Part shown: piece after piece, positions 29,700 to 38,906 of the stretch | Position numbering within the stretch: position 1 is the stretch's first letter | Layout: every line of letters begins with the position of its first letter | Assembly: GCF_015163665.1 (NCBI RefSeq) | Contig: NZ_JADEUG010000001.1 | Location: forward strand, 372,001 to 436,000 | Direction: 5' to 3' | Source of the DNA: Xenorhabdus sp. BG5 | GTDB lineage: Bacteria; Pseudomonadota; Gammaproteobacteria; Enterobacterales; Enterobacteriaceae | Length of the DNA: 64,000 nt | The notes under the pieces: model-generated | What the model was told of the DNA's origin: nothing | Databases searched by the model: none | The model's input: the letters and a program-made list of their open reading frames with translations, nothing else | Made by a program: the position numbers and the translations under genes

Positions 29700-32183
29700 A
29701 TGCCAACATGTTTGCTTTCAGTCTTTATTTTATGTTTTTCCGTATTGTTATCATTGCCAGTCACGGCACAGGATTATTTTCGATTATCCGCATTGGAATT
29801 AGATGATAATCAATCGGTGATTGATTTAAGCGCATTTTCATTCCCCGGTGGTCAATTACCGGGTCAGTATCAGGTGAACATATCTCTTAACGGGAAAGAG
29901 AAAGAAACAAAACAGGTTAATTTTATTAAACTGGAAAATGGAAAACTGGCTCCACAACTAACGGTCGATGATTTAAAACAGTTTGGCGTGAAAATATCAG
30001 ATTTTCCTGCGCTGATGAAACTCTCTCATGAGCAAGTTATTGATGATATTAGCGAATATATTCTACAGGCATCGACTTCATTTGATTTCTATGAGCAACG
30101 TCTGGATATCAGTATTCCACAAGCAGCTTTGGATAATCAAGCCAAAGATACTGTGGCATCACATTTATGGCAACATGGAGAGTCAGCATTTTTAATGAGC
30201 TATAATTTTAGTGGTTCGGAGAATGATAATAAAAACACAAAAAACCAAAGTTATTTTTTAAATTTACAAAGCGGAATAAATATTGGAACCTGGCGTATAA
30301 GGAATCAATCAGTTTATGACTATAATTCTGAAAAAAACAAAGGCGAGAGTCGTTTTTCATCCATTAACAGCTACATCCAACGGGACATTCCAGAACTAAA
30401 AAGCCAACTAATTCTTGGCGAAACCTTTACTAACGGAGATATATTTGAAAGCGTGCCGTTTATCGGTGCTTCTATGACATCCGATAGCTTAATGTTGCCC
30501 AGCAGCCAGCGTGGATTTGCGCCAATTATCCGTGGTATTGCTCAAACCAATGCGCGTGTAACGATTCGCCAAAATAATTACGTCATCTACGAAAGTTATG
30601 TTCCGCCGGGACCTTTCGTTATTACGGATCTTTATTCAACTTCCGGCTCTGGTGATTTGGATATCACGATCACCGAAAAAGACGGGCGGCAGCGTAAATT
30701 TGTGCAACCTTTTTCATCAGTGCCAATGATGCAGCGAGAAGGGCAATTAAAATATCAGGTTACCCTAGGGCGCTACCGTTATTCCAATGCCAATGCTGAT
30801 AAACCTTATTTTAGTGAAGCGACATTTATCTATGGACTCTCTAATCGGTTAAGTTTGCTATCTGGTATTCAGGTAGCAGAAAACTACCGAGCGTTTAACG
30901 CTGGTCTGGGGATTGGTTTAGGCAATTTGGGGGCGATTTCTCTGGATATGACACAAGCAGATGCCTGGTTGCAAGAGAATGAACATAAACAAGGGCAATC
31001 GTACCGAATCCAATATACGAAAAGTATCGAGGCAACGGGAACATCCCTGACATTGGCCGGGTATCGCTATTCCACACCAGACTACTATTCATTTGCAGAG
31101 ACAAATGAATATTCAATAAGAAAAGAAGCCAGCCGCGCACAAAATAAGCGTAGCCAATTGCAGCTAACCCTAAACCAGGGAATGGGGAATTTTGGCAATA
31201 TTTATGTGTCTGCCTATCAGCAAGATTACTGGGGAAAACAAGGCACCAACCAATCATTATCTACAGGTTATAACATTAACCTTGCCGGGATCAGTTATGG
31301 GTTGAATCTTTCCTACGATGCCAATCATGAATCCATTAAGAATAAAGATATCCAGGCATCGTTAAACATTTCTATTCCACTGGATCAGTGGCTGCCTAAT
31401 GGATGGGTAACCTACAGCATGAATAGCAATGGCCACAGTCGAGGAAGCCAACAACTGACAATGAGTGGCAGCGCATTGGACGATCATGCCTTGTCATATA
31501 GTCTCCACGGAGAGCACAGCAATAATATGGAAGGAACGAGCGGTGGTGCTTCGCTGGAATATAGCCATTCTTCTGGCCGTGTGAATTTGGGCTACAGCTA
31601 CAGTGATAATAGCCAATCGCTTAACTACGGGCTGTCTGGCGGTATTGTCGCCCATCAAAATGGCATTACGTTTTCCCAATCATTAGGCGAAACCGTAGCA
31701 CTGGTTAAAGCGGCCGGTGCAGCAGAAACCAAAATTTTAAATCATAGTGGAATTAAAACGGATTCACGTGGCTATGCCGTCATCCCGTCGCTCGAACCTT
31801 ATACCTACAACCGGATTGCCCTGGATACTGAAATGCTGGCTGATGGCGTTGACCTTGACAATTCAGTGCAACACATTGTACCGACTCGCGGTGCCGTGGT
31901 TGCTGCCAATTTTCGTGTCCGTCAAGGGCACCGTATATTGGTGACATTACGTTACAACGGCAAACCTGTGCCTTTCGGTGCCAGCGCAACGTTAACAAAC
32001 CGTGACAGTAGCGGGATTGTTGGAGATGATGGTGAGCTGTATTTGAATGCTGTCCCCGAGCAGGCAGAAATAAAAGTACAGTGGGGAAAAAATAAAAACC
32101 AACAATGTCGTGCAAAAACAGATTTATCAGTGCTACCCGAAAAGTCAGGCGTATTACTCCTGATTGCTGATTGCCGCAACTAA
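29700..32183 (+). CDS. Fimbrial outer-membrane usher (FimD/PapC family)
   Basis: The usher is the outer-membrane channel that receives chaperone-subunit complexes and assembles the pilus. The protein has 827 residues, in the usual range, with a signal peptide (cleavage after VTAQ), the N-terminal periplasmic domain, a long beta-barrel with the FAPIIRGIAQTNARVTI plug segment and IYESYVPPGPFVI, and C-terminal domains with GAVVAANFRVRQGHRILVTL and a terminal cysteine pair (QCRAKT...ADCRN). The start at ATG 29700 has a weak AAGAG ribosome site. Confidence 0.95.
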   Translation: MPTCLLSVFILCFSVLLSLPVTAQDYFRLSALELDDNQSVIDLSAFSFPGGQLPGQYQVNISLNGKEKETKQVNFIKLENGKLAPQLTVDDLKQFGVKISDFPALMKLSHEQVIDDISEYILQASTSFDFYEQRLDISIPQAALDNQAKDTVASHLWQHGESAFLMSYNFSGSENDNKNTKNQSYFLNLQSGINIGTWRIRNQSVYDYNSEKNKGESRFSSINSYIQRDIPELKSQLILGETFTNGDIFESVPFIGASMTSDSLMLPSSQRGFAPIIRGIAQTNARVTIRQNNYVIYESYVPPGPFVITDLYSTSGSGDLDITITEKDGRQRKFVQPFSSVPMMQREGQLKYQVTLGRYRYSNANADKPYFSEATFIYGLSNRLSLLSGIQVAENYRAFNAGLGIGLGNLGAISLDMTQADAWLQENEHKQGQSYRIQYTKSIEATGTSLTLAGYRYSTPDYYSFAETNEYSIRKEASRAQNKRSQLQLTLNQGMGNFGNIYVSAYQQDYWGKQGTNQSLSTGYNINLAGISYGLNLSYDANHESIKNKDIQASLNISIPLDQWLPNGWVTYSMNSNGHSRGSQQLTMSGSALDDHALSYSLHGEHSNNMEGTSGGASLEYSHSSGRVNLGYSYSDNSQSLNYGLSGGIVAHQNGITFSQSLGETVALVKAAGAAETKILNHSGIKTDSRGYAVIPSLEPYTYNRIALDTEMLADGVDLDNSVQHIVPTRGAVVAANFRVRQGHRILVTLRYNGKPVPFGASATLTNRDSSGIVGDDGELYLNAVPEQAEIKVQWGKNKNQQCRAKTDLSVLPEKSGVLLLIADCRN

Positions 32184-32195
32184 AAGGAATTTATC

Positions 32196-33137
32196 ATGTT
32201 TAATTTTGAACGTAATAATCACTTTCAGATTAAAGCTAATAACTTTTTATTGGTATTATTCATTGTTATTGTCGCGGGAAGTTATTCAACACAGGGTATG
32301 GCCGCAGTATGTAAGGCTAATAGAATGCAGGAAATAGTTAAATTTGATGATATTTATGTTGACTATAAAAATTTGCCGGACATAAAACGCGCCTCCAATA
32401 ACGAAATAAAGGTAAGTTGCAATATATCCGGTCAGCATATATACGTAAAATCCATGACTGGAGTAAATGTAGGCTCCCCCAGAAATAACTTTTATGAAAC
32501 CAGTCTTCCTGGTGTCAGATTTAAATGGGAACTCCAACCTAATGGCGTGGTGAGTCAGGTTATGAATGTAGGCAGTTCAAGAGGGATCGGCACCGGAAAC
32601 AGAGCATTGAGCAGTAAGTTTTATATCGAGATCAATGGCACTGTTCAATCAGGAACAGTCAATGAAATAATAATAACGATGGCTGATACTAAAAATAAGA
32701 ATACGGTTTTCACTTATAAAATCCCTTCTTTTAACGTCACGGCAAGAACGTGTGAAATAACTACGCCGATTGTTAATGTTCCGATGGGAGCCGTATTAAA
32801 AAATCACTTTAAAAACATAGGTGATACCGCCGGTGGACGTTCTTTCGAGATTAATGTGCAATGCAAAGGATCCCCGAACGCGAATATTACCTGGGAGCCG
32901 GGAAAGACTAATACAAATGGAGTGATAAATGCTGATTCAACCTCATCAGCAACAGGGATCGGCATTCAGATGTTGGATGACAAAGACAATCCTGTGAAGT
33001 TTGGTGAACGACAAGCTCTTGGCATAATAAATTCTTTGAAGACACTGTCATATAAGGCAAAGTATTATCAAATCAGTCATATCGTCATTGCCGGTAGCGT
33101 TAATGCCACAGCCACCTTCACTGTCGATTATAAGTAA
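32196..33137 (+). CDS. Two-domain fimbrial tip adhesin / minor subunit
   Basis: The 313-residue protein has a signal sequence (hydrophobic residues 17-35, cleavage near GMAA), an N-terminal region with a cysteine pair (CKANRM and VSCNISG) and a C-terminal pilin domain (from about residue 180) with TARTCEITTP, VQCKGS and the terminal ATATFTVDYK strand. This lectin-plus-pilin layout is that of a FimH-like tip adhesin. The N-terminal domain is not recognisably like FimH, so the receptor is unknown. It begins 12 bp after the usher stop. Confidence 0.85.
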   Translation: MFNFERNNHFQIKANNFLLVLFIVIVAGSYSTQGMAAVCKANRMQEIVKFDDIYVDYKNLPDIKRASNNEIKVSCNISGQHIYVKSMTGVNVGSPRNNFYETSLPGVRFKWELQPNGVVSQVMNVGSSRGIGTGNRALSSKFYIEINGTVQSGTVNEIIITMADTKNKNTVFTYKIPSFNVTARTCEITTPIVNVPMGAVLKNHFKNIGDTAGGRSFEINVQCKGSPNANITWEPGKTNTNGVINADSTSSATGIGIQMLDDKDNPVKFGERQALGIINSLKTLSYKAKYYQISHIVIAGSVNATATFTVDYK

Positions 33138-33167
33138 TGAGCCTGTATTAGTTCAGATTCATCCATA

Positions 33168-33211
33168 ATAAGGTGATCATCTAAACGATCACCTTATATT
33201 CATTATTTTTT
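33168..33211 (+). terminator. Terminator of the fimbrial operon
   Basis: A perfect 11-bp stem (33168-33178 with 33187-33197, 8-nt loop) is followed by ATTCATTATTTTTTC. It stands between the convergent adhesin and flhA genes. Confidence 0.85.
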
Positions 33212-33221
33212 CTTATCAAGA

Positions 33222-35309
33222 CTACCTTGCACCCCCAATCGTTGCTGTCATTCTGATTTGACGATTGTCGGTGATTTCAAGATTGGACAATACAACCAAT
33301 CGAGGCAATACACGGCGCAAGAAGCGAGACAACAGTGGACGAAGTGCATGGTTGACCAATAATACCGGTGGCGCTCCCAACATTTCCTGACGCTCTAATG
33401 CTTCTGCCGCCTGACGTTCCAAGCTTTCTGCCAAACCTGGCTCCAATCCACCCCCATTTTGCAATGCTTGCAGCAGCAATCTTTCCAAACCCGCATCCAA
33501 GCCAATGACTTTGATTTCATCCGCATTCGGGAACCATTGCTGAGCAATCGCCCTGCCAAGCGCGATTCGGATCATGGCAGTCAATTCATAAGGATCTTTC
33601 TGTACCGGAGCATGTTCTGCTAGTGTTTCAACAATGGTACGCATATCGCGAATCGGCACTTGTTCCGCCAGCAAGTTTTGCAAAACTTTATGCAAAGTTG
33701 TCAGGCTCACGACATCAGGAATGAAGTCTTCTGTCAGTTTCGGCATTTCCTGACTGACACGCTCAAACAATTGCTGCGCTTCCTGTCTGCCAAACAGTTC
33801 ACTGGAATGCTGGGAGAGCAAATGGTTTAGGTGAGTTGCAACAACCGTGCTGGCCGCCACGACAGTATAGCCTTGCACTTGCGCCTGTTCCCTTAGACTG
33901 TCATCAATCCAGACAGCAGCCAGACCAAAGGCTGGATCTGTCGTCAAGTCACCTTGCAATTCGCCCACAGCACCACCCGGATTAATCGCTAACCATCGTC
34001 CCGGATGGGCTTCACCACGCCCAATTTCTACGCCTTTCATCATGATACGGTAGCTGGCTGGCGCCAATTCAAGGTTGTCACGAATATGCACAACGGGTGG
34101 CAGATATCCCACTTCTTGCGCGAATTTTTTGCGAATACCGCTAATACGACCCAACAATTCGCCGTTTTGGCGAAAGTCCACCATTGGGATCAAACGATAA
34201 CCCACTTCCATTCCCAGTGGATCTTCCAGTTGCACATCAGACCATGAGGCTTCTGCGGTTTGTTGCTGCTCTTCTACCGCTTTCATCTCTTCATGTTGTG
34301 CCACAAGCGGATTTTTGTCCTTACGCAATAGGAAATAGCCCACGCCCGCCAAGGCTGCCGTAAATAACAAAAAGACGAAATTAGGCATTCCCGGCACCAA
34401 CCCAAGCAAGCCGAGTACACCTGCACTCAACATCATGACTTTGGGATTGTTGAAAAGCTGGGTCACCATTTGCTGGCCAACATCTTCATCTGTCGCTACG
34501 CGCGTTACGATAACACCTGCTGCTGTGGAGATAATTAATGCAGGTAACTGAGCAACCAAGCCATCACCGATGGTCAACAAAGTATAGGCTTCTGCGGCAT
34601 CCCCCAAAGACAAACCGTGTTGAGCAACACCAACGATCAAACCACCAACGATATTAATCACCAATATCATCAATCCGGCAATCGCATCGCCACGAACGAA
34701 TTTGCTCGCACCGTCCATTGAACCGTAGAAATCCGCTTCCTGTGTCACCTCAGCACGACGCTTTTTGGCTTCATCTTCGCCGATCAATCCAGCGTTCAAA
34801 TCAGCATCAATTGCCATCTGTTTACCCGGCATTCCATCCAATACAAAGCGCGCACCGACTTCTGCAATACGCCCTGCACCTTTGGTAATGACCATAAAGT
34901 TAATCAGAATCAAGATAACGAAGACCACGATACCAATGGCAAAATTACCGCCAACCAGGAAGTGACCAAAAGCTTCCACGACTTGTCCTGCCGCGGCAGA
35001 TCCTGTATGTCCTTCCATCAGGATAATTCGCGTGGAAGCAACGTTAAGTGACAGGCGCAGTAAAGTTGAAAACAGCAAAATAGTCGGGAATGCAGCAAAA
35101 TCCAGCGTCCGGCGGGTAAACATGGCCACCAGCAAGACCATGATGGAAAGCGCGATATTGAAAGTGAATAGTAGATCAAGCAGGAATGGCGGCAACGGCA
35201 GTACCATCATCGACAAGATCATGAGGATCAGAACAGGCCCTGCAAGCATTTGCCACTGGGAGCCTTTTATATTTCCCGATAAACGTAATAGTGAGGCCAG
35301 ATTAGCCAT
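33222..35309 (-). CDS. flhA: Flagellar type III export gate protein FlhA
   Basis: FlhA is the inner-membrane export gate. The 695-residue protein (692 in E. coli) has eight N-terminal membrane segments (about 20-325), with FHIPEP-family blocks FPTILLFSTLLRLSLNVAST and GKQMAIDADLNAG, and a large C-terminal cytoplasmic domain (about 350-695) that docks chaperones. ATG 35309 gives the conserved start MANLASLLRLSGN and overlaps the end of flhB by 8 bases, so the two genes are translationally coupled. No flhE follows; a fimbrial operon lies there instead. Confidence 0.97.
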   Translation of the reverse strand: MANLASLLRLSGNIKGSQWQMLAGPVLILMILSMMVLPLPPFLLDLLFTFNIALSIMVLLVAMFTRRTLDFAAFPTILLFSTLLRLSLNVASTRIILMEGHTGSAAAGQVVEAFGHFLVGGNFAIGIVVFVILILINFMVITKGAGRIAEVGARFVLDGMPGKQMAIDADLNAGLIGEDEAKKRRAEVTQEADFYGSMDGASKFVRGDAIAGLMILVINIVGGLIVGVAQHGLSLGDAAEAYTLLTIGDGLVAQLPALIISTAAGVIVTRVATDEDVGQQMVTQLFNNPKVMMLSAGVLGLLGLVPGMPNFVFLLFTAALAGVGYFLLRKDKNPLVAQHEEMKAVEEQQQTAEASWSDVQLEDPLGMEVGYRLIPMVDFRQNGELLGRISGIRKKFAQEVGYLPPVVHIRDNLELAPASYRIMMKGVEIGRGEAHPGRWLAINPGGAVGELQGDLTTDPAFGLAAVWIDDSLREQAQVQGYTVVAASTVVATHLNHLLSQHSSELFGRQEAQQLFERVSQEMPKLTEDFIPDVVSLTTLHKVLQNLLAEQVPIRDMRTIVETLAEHAPVQKDPYELTAMIRIALGRAIAQQWFPNADEIKVIGLDAGLERLLLQALQNGGGLEPGLAESLERQAAEALERQEMLGAPPVLLVNHALRPLLSRFLRRVLPRLVVLSNLEITDNRQIRMTATIGGAR

Positions 35310-36453
35310 GACGATTATTTTCTCCAGCAAAATCCAGTGCTGGCGGCACTGGCAGATTTTCAGGTTTTTTCGGTTTCAGGCCACCTTCCTGTTTCCAACG
35401 TTTCAATTGGTAAACCCAGGCAAGCACTTCTGCGACAGCAGCATATAACGCCGCAGGAATAAAGCCGCCAACCTCAGCATGGCGAAACAACGCTCGTGCC
35501 AGGGGTGGAGCTTCCAATAATGGGATGCGATTTTCCGCACCCATTTCTTTAATGCGCAAGGCAATGAGTCCTGTCCCTTTTGCCAATACTTTGGGAGCGC
35601 TCATTTTTTTGCTGTCATACTGCAAGGCAACGGCGTAATGAGTCGGGTTGGTGACAATGACATCCGCCTTCGGCACATCCGTCATCATGCGCTTACGCGC
35701 AGCCGCCCGCTGTTGTTGACGAATTCTTGCCTTTACATGTGGGTCCCCTTCTTGCTCCTTAAATTCATCCTTGATCTCCTGACGGGTCATTCTCAATTTT
35801 TTCAAGTGGCTACGGATCTGATAAAGCACATCAAACGCCACCATAGGTATCAACATAAATAAGACAAGATAACTGGCAAAAATCAGCATCATCATGGCAT
35901 CGCTCAAGGCTATCAGCGGATGTTGAGCAGCCAGATTGAGCATAGTAGGCCAATTAAGCCAGATAAACAGAGCTGCACCCCCTCCCACTAGTGATGCCTT
36001 CAAGATGGCTTTGAATAATTCCGCCAGTGCATTCATGGAAAAAATTTTCTTCAACCCCGATATGGGATTCAGTTTAGCCAAGTCAAATTTGATCGATTTT
36101 GAGCTGAATAACAGCCCACCCATCAACGCTGGCGCACTGAGAGCAATCAAGACCAATCCAACAAAAACCGGCAATAATGCCCAAACCGCTTGTTTCAGTA
36201 ACCGTCCGACTTGTTGCACCATCTGCTTGTCGTTACTGACCATGTGATGGTCGAAATTGAATCCTTCAAATACCATCAGGGAAAGTTCATGGGTAATCGA
36301 TTCTCCACTCATCCAGAGCAGACTTACCCCTCCCGCTAACATCAGGATTGAGGTGAGTTCTTTAGAACGTGCAATTTGCCCCTCTTTGCGAGCTTTTTCC
36401 CGTTTATGAGGCGTGGGTTCTTCGGTTTTTTCGAGATCGCTATCTTCAGCCAC
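35302..36453 (-). CDS. flhB: Flagellar export substrate-switching protein FlhB
   Basis: FlhB is a four-helix membrane protein of the export gate; self-cleavage at NPTH switches export from rod/hook to filament proteins. The cleavage motif NPTHYAVAL is visible at about two thirds of the length. The frame runs upstream to 36537, but GTG 36453 with AAGGA 5-6 nt before it yields the family start MAEDSDLEKTEEPTPHK and 383 residues (382 in E. coli). A class 2 promoter should lie in 36454-36600. Confidence 0.96.
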   Translation of the reverse strand: MAEDSDLEKTEEPTPHKREKARKEGQIARSKELTSILMLAGGVSLLWMSGESITHELSLMVFEGFNFDHHMVSNDKQMVQQVGRLLKQAVWALLPVFVGLVLIALSAPALMGGLLFSSKSIKFDLAKLNPISGLKKIFSMNALAELFKAILKASLVGGGAALFIWLNWPTMLNLAAQHPLIALSDAMMMLIFASYLVLFMLIPMVAFDVLYQIRSHLKKLRMTRQEIKDEFKEQEGDPHVKARIRQQQRAAARKRMMTDVPKADVIVTNPTHYAVALQYDSKKMSAPKVLAKGTGLIALRIKEMGAENRIPLLEAPPLARALFRHAEVGGFIPAALYAAVAEVLAWVYQLKRWKQEGGLKPKKPENLPVPPALDFAGENNRHG

Positions 36454-36612
36454 AGCTTTCCTTGGTGAGCGTTCGTGATTACATGCAGAAAATTTGCCTT
36501 TAGGAGAGGGCAAATAAAATTGTGTTAAGCATGACAAAAGCCCAGAAATTCAATGGCGGGAACACTGCAAAATTTGCGGGGGTATTTGAGGCATTATGAC
36601 AACAATCTTGAA

Positions 36613-36640
36613 TTGAGATGGCTGGTGACAGCCATCTCAA
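36613..36640. terminator. Perfect 12-bp hairpin between the AGCS transporter and flhB
   Basis: TTGAGATGGCTG (36613-36624) pairs perfectly with CAGCCATCTCAA (36629-36640) around a GTGA loop. It lies 8 bp past the stop of the minus-strand transporter gene and can end that transcript, which would otherwise run into flhB. The minus-side tail (TTCAAGATTGTTG) is only moderately T-rich. Confidence 0.65.
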
Positions 36641-36648
36641 ATCGTTTT

Positions 36649-38025
36649 TCAATCCGTTTTAACTGACGCTTTAATATCAATACTATCGGCATTAACATCA
36701 CGAATATGATCTTTCGTCAGGCGATAGACAACCGGACTAAGAAAGGCAATTGCTATCAGGTTGGGGATCGCCATCATGGCATTAAGGGTATCTGCCAGCA
36801 ACCAGACAAATGTTAACGACTGAGTCGCACCAATCGGCAACGCGATAATCCAGGCGATACGGAAAGGCACTATGGCTTTTGGTCCCAATAAATATTGGAT
36901 ACATTTCTCACCGTAAAAACTCCATCCCAGGATGGTTGTAAAGGCGAAAATAGCCAAGGCAACCGCAACGATATAGTTGCCTCCTGGGATCACGACGGAG
37001 AAGGAGGCAGCGGTCAGTGTAGCGCCTGTTTGACCTGTCAGCCAACCACCGGTAATAACAATGGTCAAGCCCGTTACGGAACAGACAATGATCGTATCAA
37101 TAAAGGTTCCCAGCATGGCAATCAAACCCTGACGAATGGGGTTTTGGGTTTTTGCCGCTGCATGAGCAATAGGTGCACTTCCCATGCCCGCTTCGTTAGA
37201 GAATACACCACGGGCAATACCAAAACGGATCGCCGCCCAAACGGCTGCACCAGCAAATCCCCCCTGCGCCGCAACGGGAGTGAAAGCGGATTTGATGATT
37301 AAAGCAAATGCATCGGGAATAGCTGTAAAATTGAGTGCCAAAACAATAACCCCTGCCCCAAAGTAACCGACAGTCATAATAGGCACTAATTTACCGGCAA
37401 CATCAGAAATGCGTTTGATACCGCCAATTAACACGGCACCAACCAAAACGACCAAGATACCGGCCGTAATGGTTTTTTCAATACCAAAGTTACTTTGCAA
37501 TACGTCAGCGACAGAGTTAGCTTGTACGGTATTGCCAATACCAAAACCCGCAATACTACCAAAGAAAGCAAAGAGTGTTCCCAGCCAAACCCATTTTTTA
37601 CCCAAGCCGTTTTTGATGTAATACATCGGACCGCCAACGTAATTACCGTTTTTGTCAGTTTCACGGAAACGTACTGCCAATACCGCTTCTGAATATTTCG
37701 TCGCCATGCCCACCAATGCGGTCATCCACATCCAGAACATAGCTCCGGGTCCGCCCATCACAATGGCTGTCGCCACTCCCGCGATATTGCCAGTTCCGAT
37801 TGTCGCTGACAATGCGGTCATTAGTGCGTTAAAAGGTGAAATCTGACCTTCACCTCGTTGTTCATTTTTTTGAAAGAGTAATTTGAACCCCGTGCCTAAT
37901 TTACGGATCGGTAAGAAGGACAAGCGGATCTGCATGAAGATACCAATCCCCAGAAGCCCAATTAGCATGGGAACGCCCCATACTACCCCGTTTAGTGCAG
38001 ATAACCATTGTGTAATTAATTCCAT
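36649..38025 (-). CDS. Sodium:alanine/glycine symporter (AGCS family)
   Basis: This 458-residue inner-membrane protein belongs to the alanine-or-glycine:cation symporter family. Signatures include PFNALMTALSATIGTGNIAGVATAI, GGPGAMFWMWMTALVGMATKYSE, GPMYYIKNGLG and FSNEAGMGSAPIAHAAA. About ten to eleven membrane segments are visible. It imports small neutral amino acids with Na+. ATG 38025 (GAGGG 7 nt upstream) is preferred over GTG 38031. It is one of three non-motility genes between flhB and cheZ. Confidence 0.92.
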   Translation of the reverse strand: MELITQWLSALNGVVWGVPMLIGLLGIGIFMQIRLSFLPIRKLGTGFKLLFQKNEQRGEGQISPFNALMTALSATIGTGNIAGVATAIVMGGPGAMFWMWMTALVGMATKYSEAVLAVRFRETDKNGNYVGGPMYYIKNGLGKKWVWLGTLFAFFGSIAGFGIGNTVQANSVADVLQSNFGIEKTITAGILVVLVGAVLIGGIKRISDVAGKLVPIMTVGYFGAGVIVLALNFTAIPDAFALIIKSAFTPVAAQGGFAGAAVWAAIRFGIARGVFSNEAGMGSAPIAHAAAKTQNPIRQGLIAMLGTFIDTIIVCSVTGLTIVITGGWLTGQTGATLTAASFSVVIPGGNYIVAVALAIFAFTTILGWSFYGEKCIQYLLGPKAIVPFRIAWIIALPIGATQSLTFVWLLADTLNAMMAIPNLIAIAFLSPVVYRLTKDHIRDVNADSIDIKASVKTD

Positions 38026-38342
38026 ATACACCCTCGGTATTTAATATAACAAGTTGGCAACAAAATTATTTCAATTAAATAAAGAGCATTTTGGAAAAAT
38101 AAGCGAGGGTTATTTGAGTATCTTTGGCAAGAAAAAATTGATACTGTGAGTTGAGTCACTCGTTATGGGTACTCTTTATCAATCTTATTGATAATAGTTC
38201 TTCTTACATCACTGATTCTGATATCTCCCCTTCCAGATTCAAATTTTTATCTCGACATTAAATAAATTAAAGGTTTTTTATAGCGAATGAACGGGTATTA
38301 TTTGCTTTTCACATAGTTTCTAGAATGACTAAAGGATTATCA
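38026..38342. other. Intergenic region with a TTATCAAT inverted repeat
   Basis: This 317-base AT-rich divergent region separates the symporter from the invertase. It holds a perfect 8+3+8 inverted repeat, TTATCAATCTTATTGATAA, at 38176-38194, which may be an operator. It is too short to be a Hin-type crossover site (26 bp). Nothing else stands out. Confidence 0.4.
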
Positions 38343-38906
38343 GTGGCAAGAGTTGGTTACATCAGAGTGTCAACAAATGACCAAAATAGTGATTTACAAA
38401 GAAATGCGTTAATCAGTATTCACTGTGAGCTGATTTTTGAAGACAAGATCAGCGGGAAGACGGCTAATCGTCCAGGGCTAAAACGTGCCTTAAAGCATCT
38501 TAAATCTGGCGATACACTGGTGGTTTGGAAATTGGATCGGCTGGGGCGTAGTGTGAAGAATCTGGTCACACTGATTTCAGAATTGCATGAACGCGGAGTT
38601 CATTTTCAAAGCCTGACTGACAGTATTGATACCAGTACGGCAATGGGAAGGTTTTTCTTCCATGTAATGAGTGCACTGGCAGAAATGGAACGTGAACTAA
38701 TTGTAGAAAGAACCAATGCCGGATTAGCCGCAGCACGGGAACAGGGGCGCATCGGTGGACGGCCAGTCGTGTTTACCAAGGAAAATCGACAACAGGCCGC
38801 CAGATTACTGAATAAAGGGCATAGCCGGAAGCAGTTGTCGATTATTTACAATGTATCGTTGTCAACAATTTATAAGTATTTACCCGTAGGGAAAGTGGTG
38901 AACTAG
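38343..38906 (+). CDS. Serine site-specific recombinase, Pin/Hin/Gin-type DNA invertase
   Basis: The 187-residue protein has the catalytic serine in YIRVST (Ser10), the arginine motif VVWKLDRLGRS, and the Pin-like block SLTDSIDTSTAMGRFFFHVM followed by ALAEMERELIVERT, then a C-terminal helix-turn-helix (SRKQLSIIYNVSLSTIYKY). Length and sequence match small DNA invertases that flip short segments with help from Fis. GTG 38343 has AAAGGA 6 nt upstream and is preferred over ATG 38325, which has none. No pair of 26-bp crossover sites was found by eye near it, so the target is unknown. Its 3' end overlaps the convergent hydrolase gene by 4 bp. Confidence 0.93.
   Translation: MARVGYIRVSTNDQNSDLQRNALISIHCELIFEDKISGKTANRPGLKRALKHLKSGDTLVVWKLDRLGRSVKNLVTLISELHERGVHFQSLTDSIDTSTAMGRFFFHVMSALAEMERELIVERTNAGLAAAREQGRIGGRPVVFTKENRQQAARLLNKGHSRKQLSIIYNVSLSTIYKYLPVGKVVN

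Noticed and set aside
38176-38194. TTATCAAT inverted repeat as a Hin-type crossover site
   Set aside because: Invertase crossover sites are about 26 bp with a 2-bp core; this repeat is 19 bp with a 3-bp centre and has no partner copy nearby.
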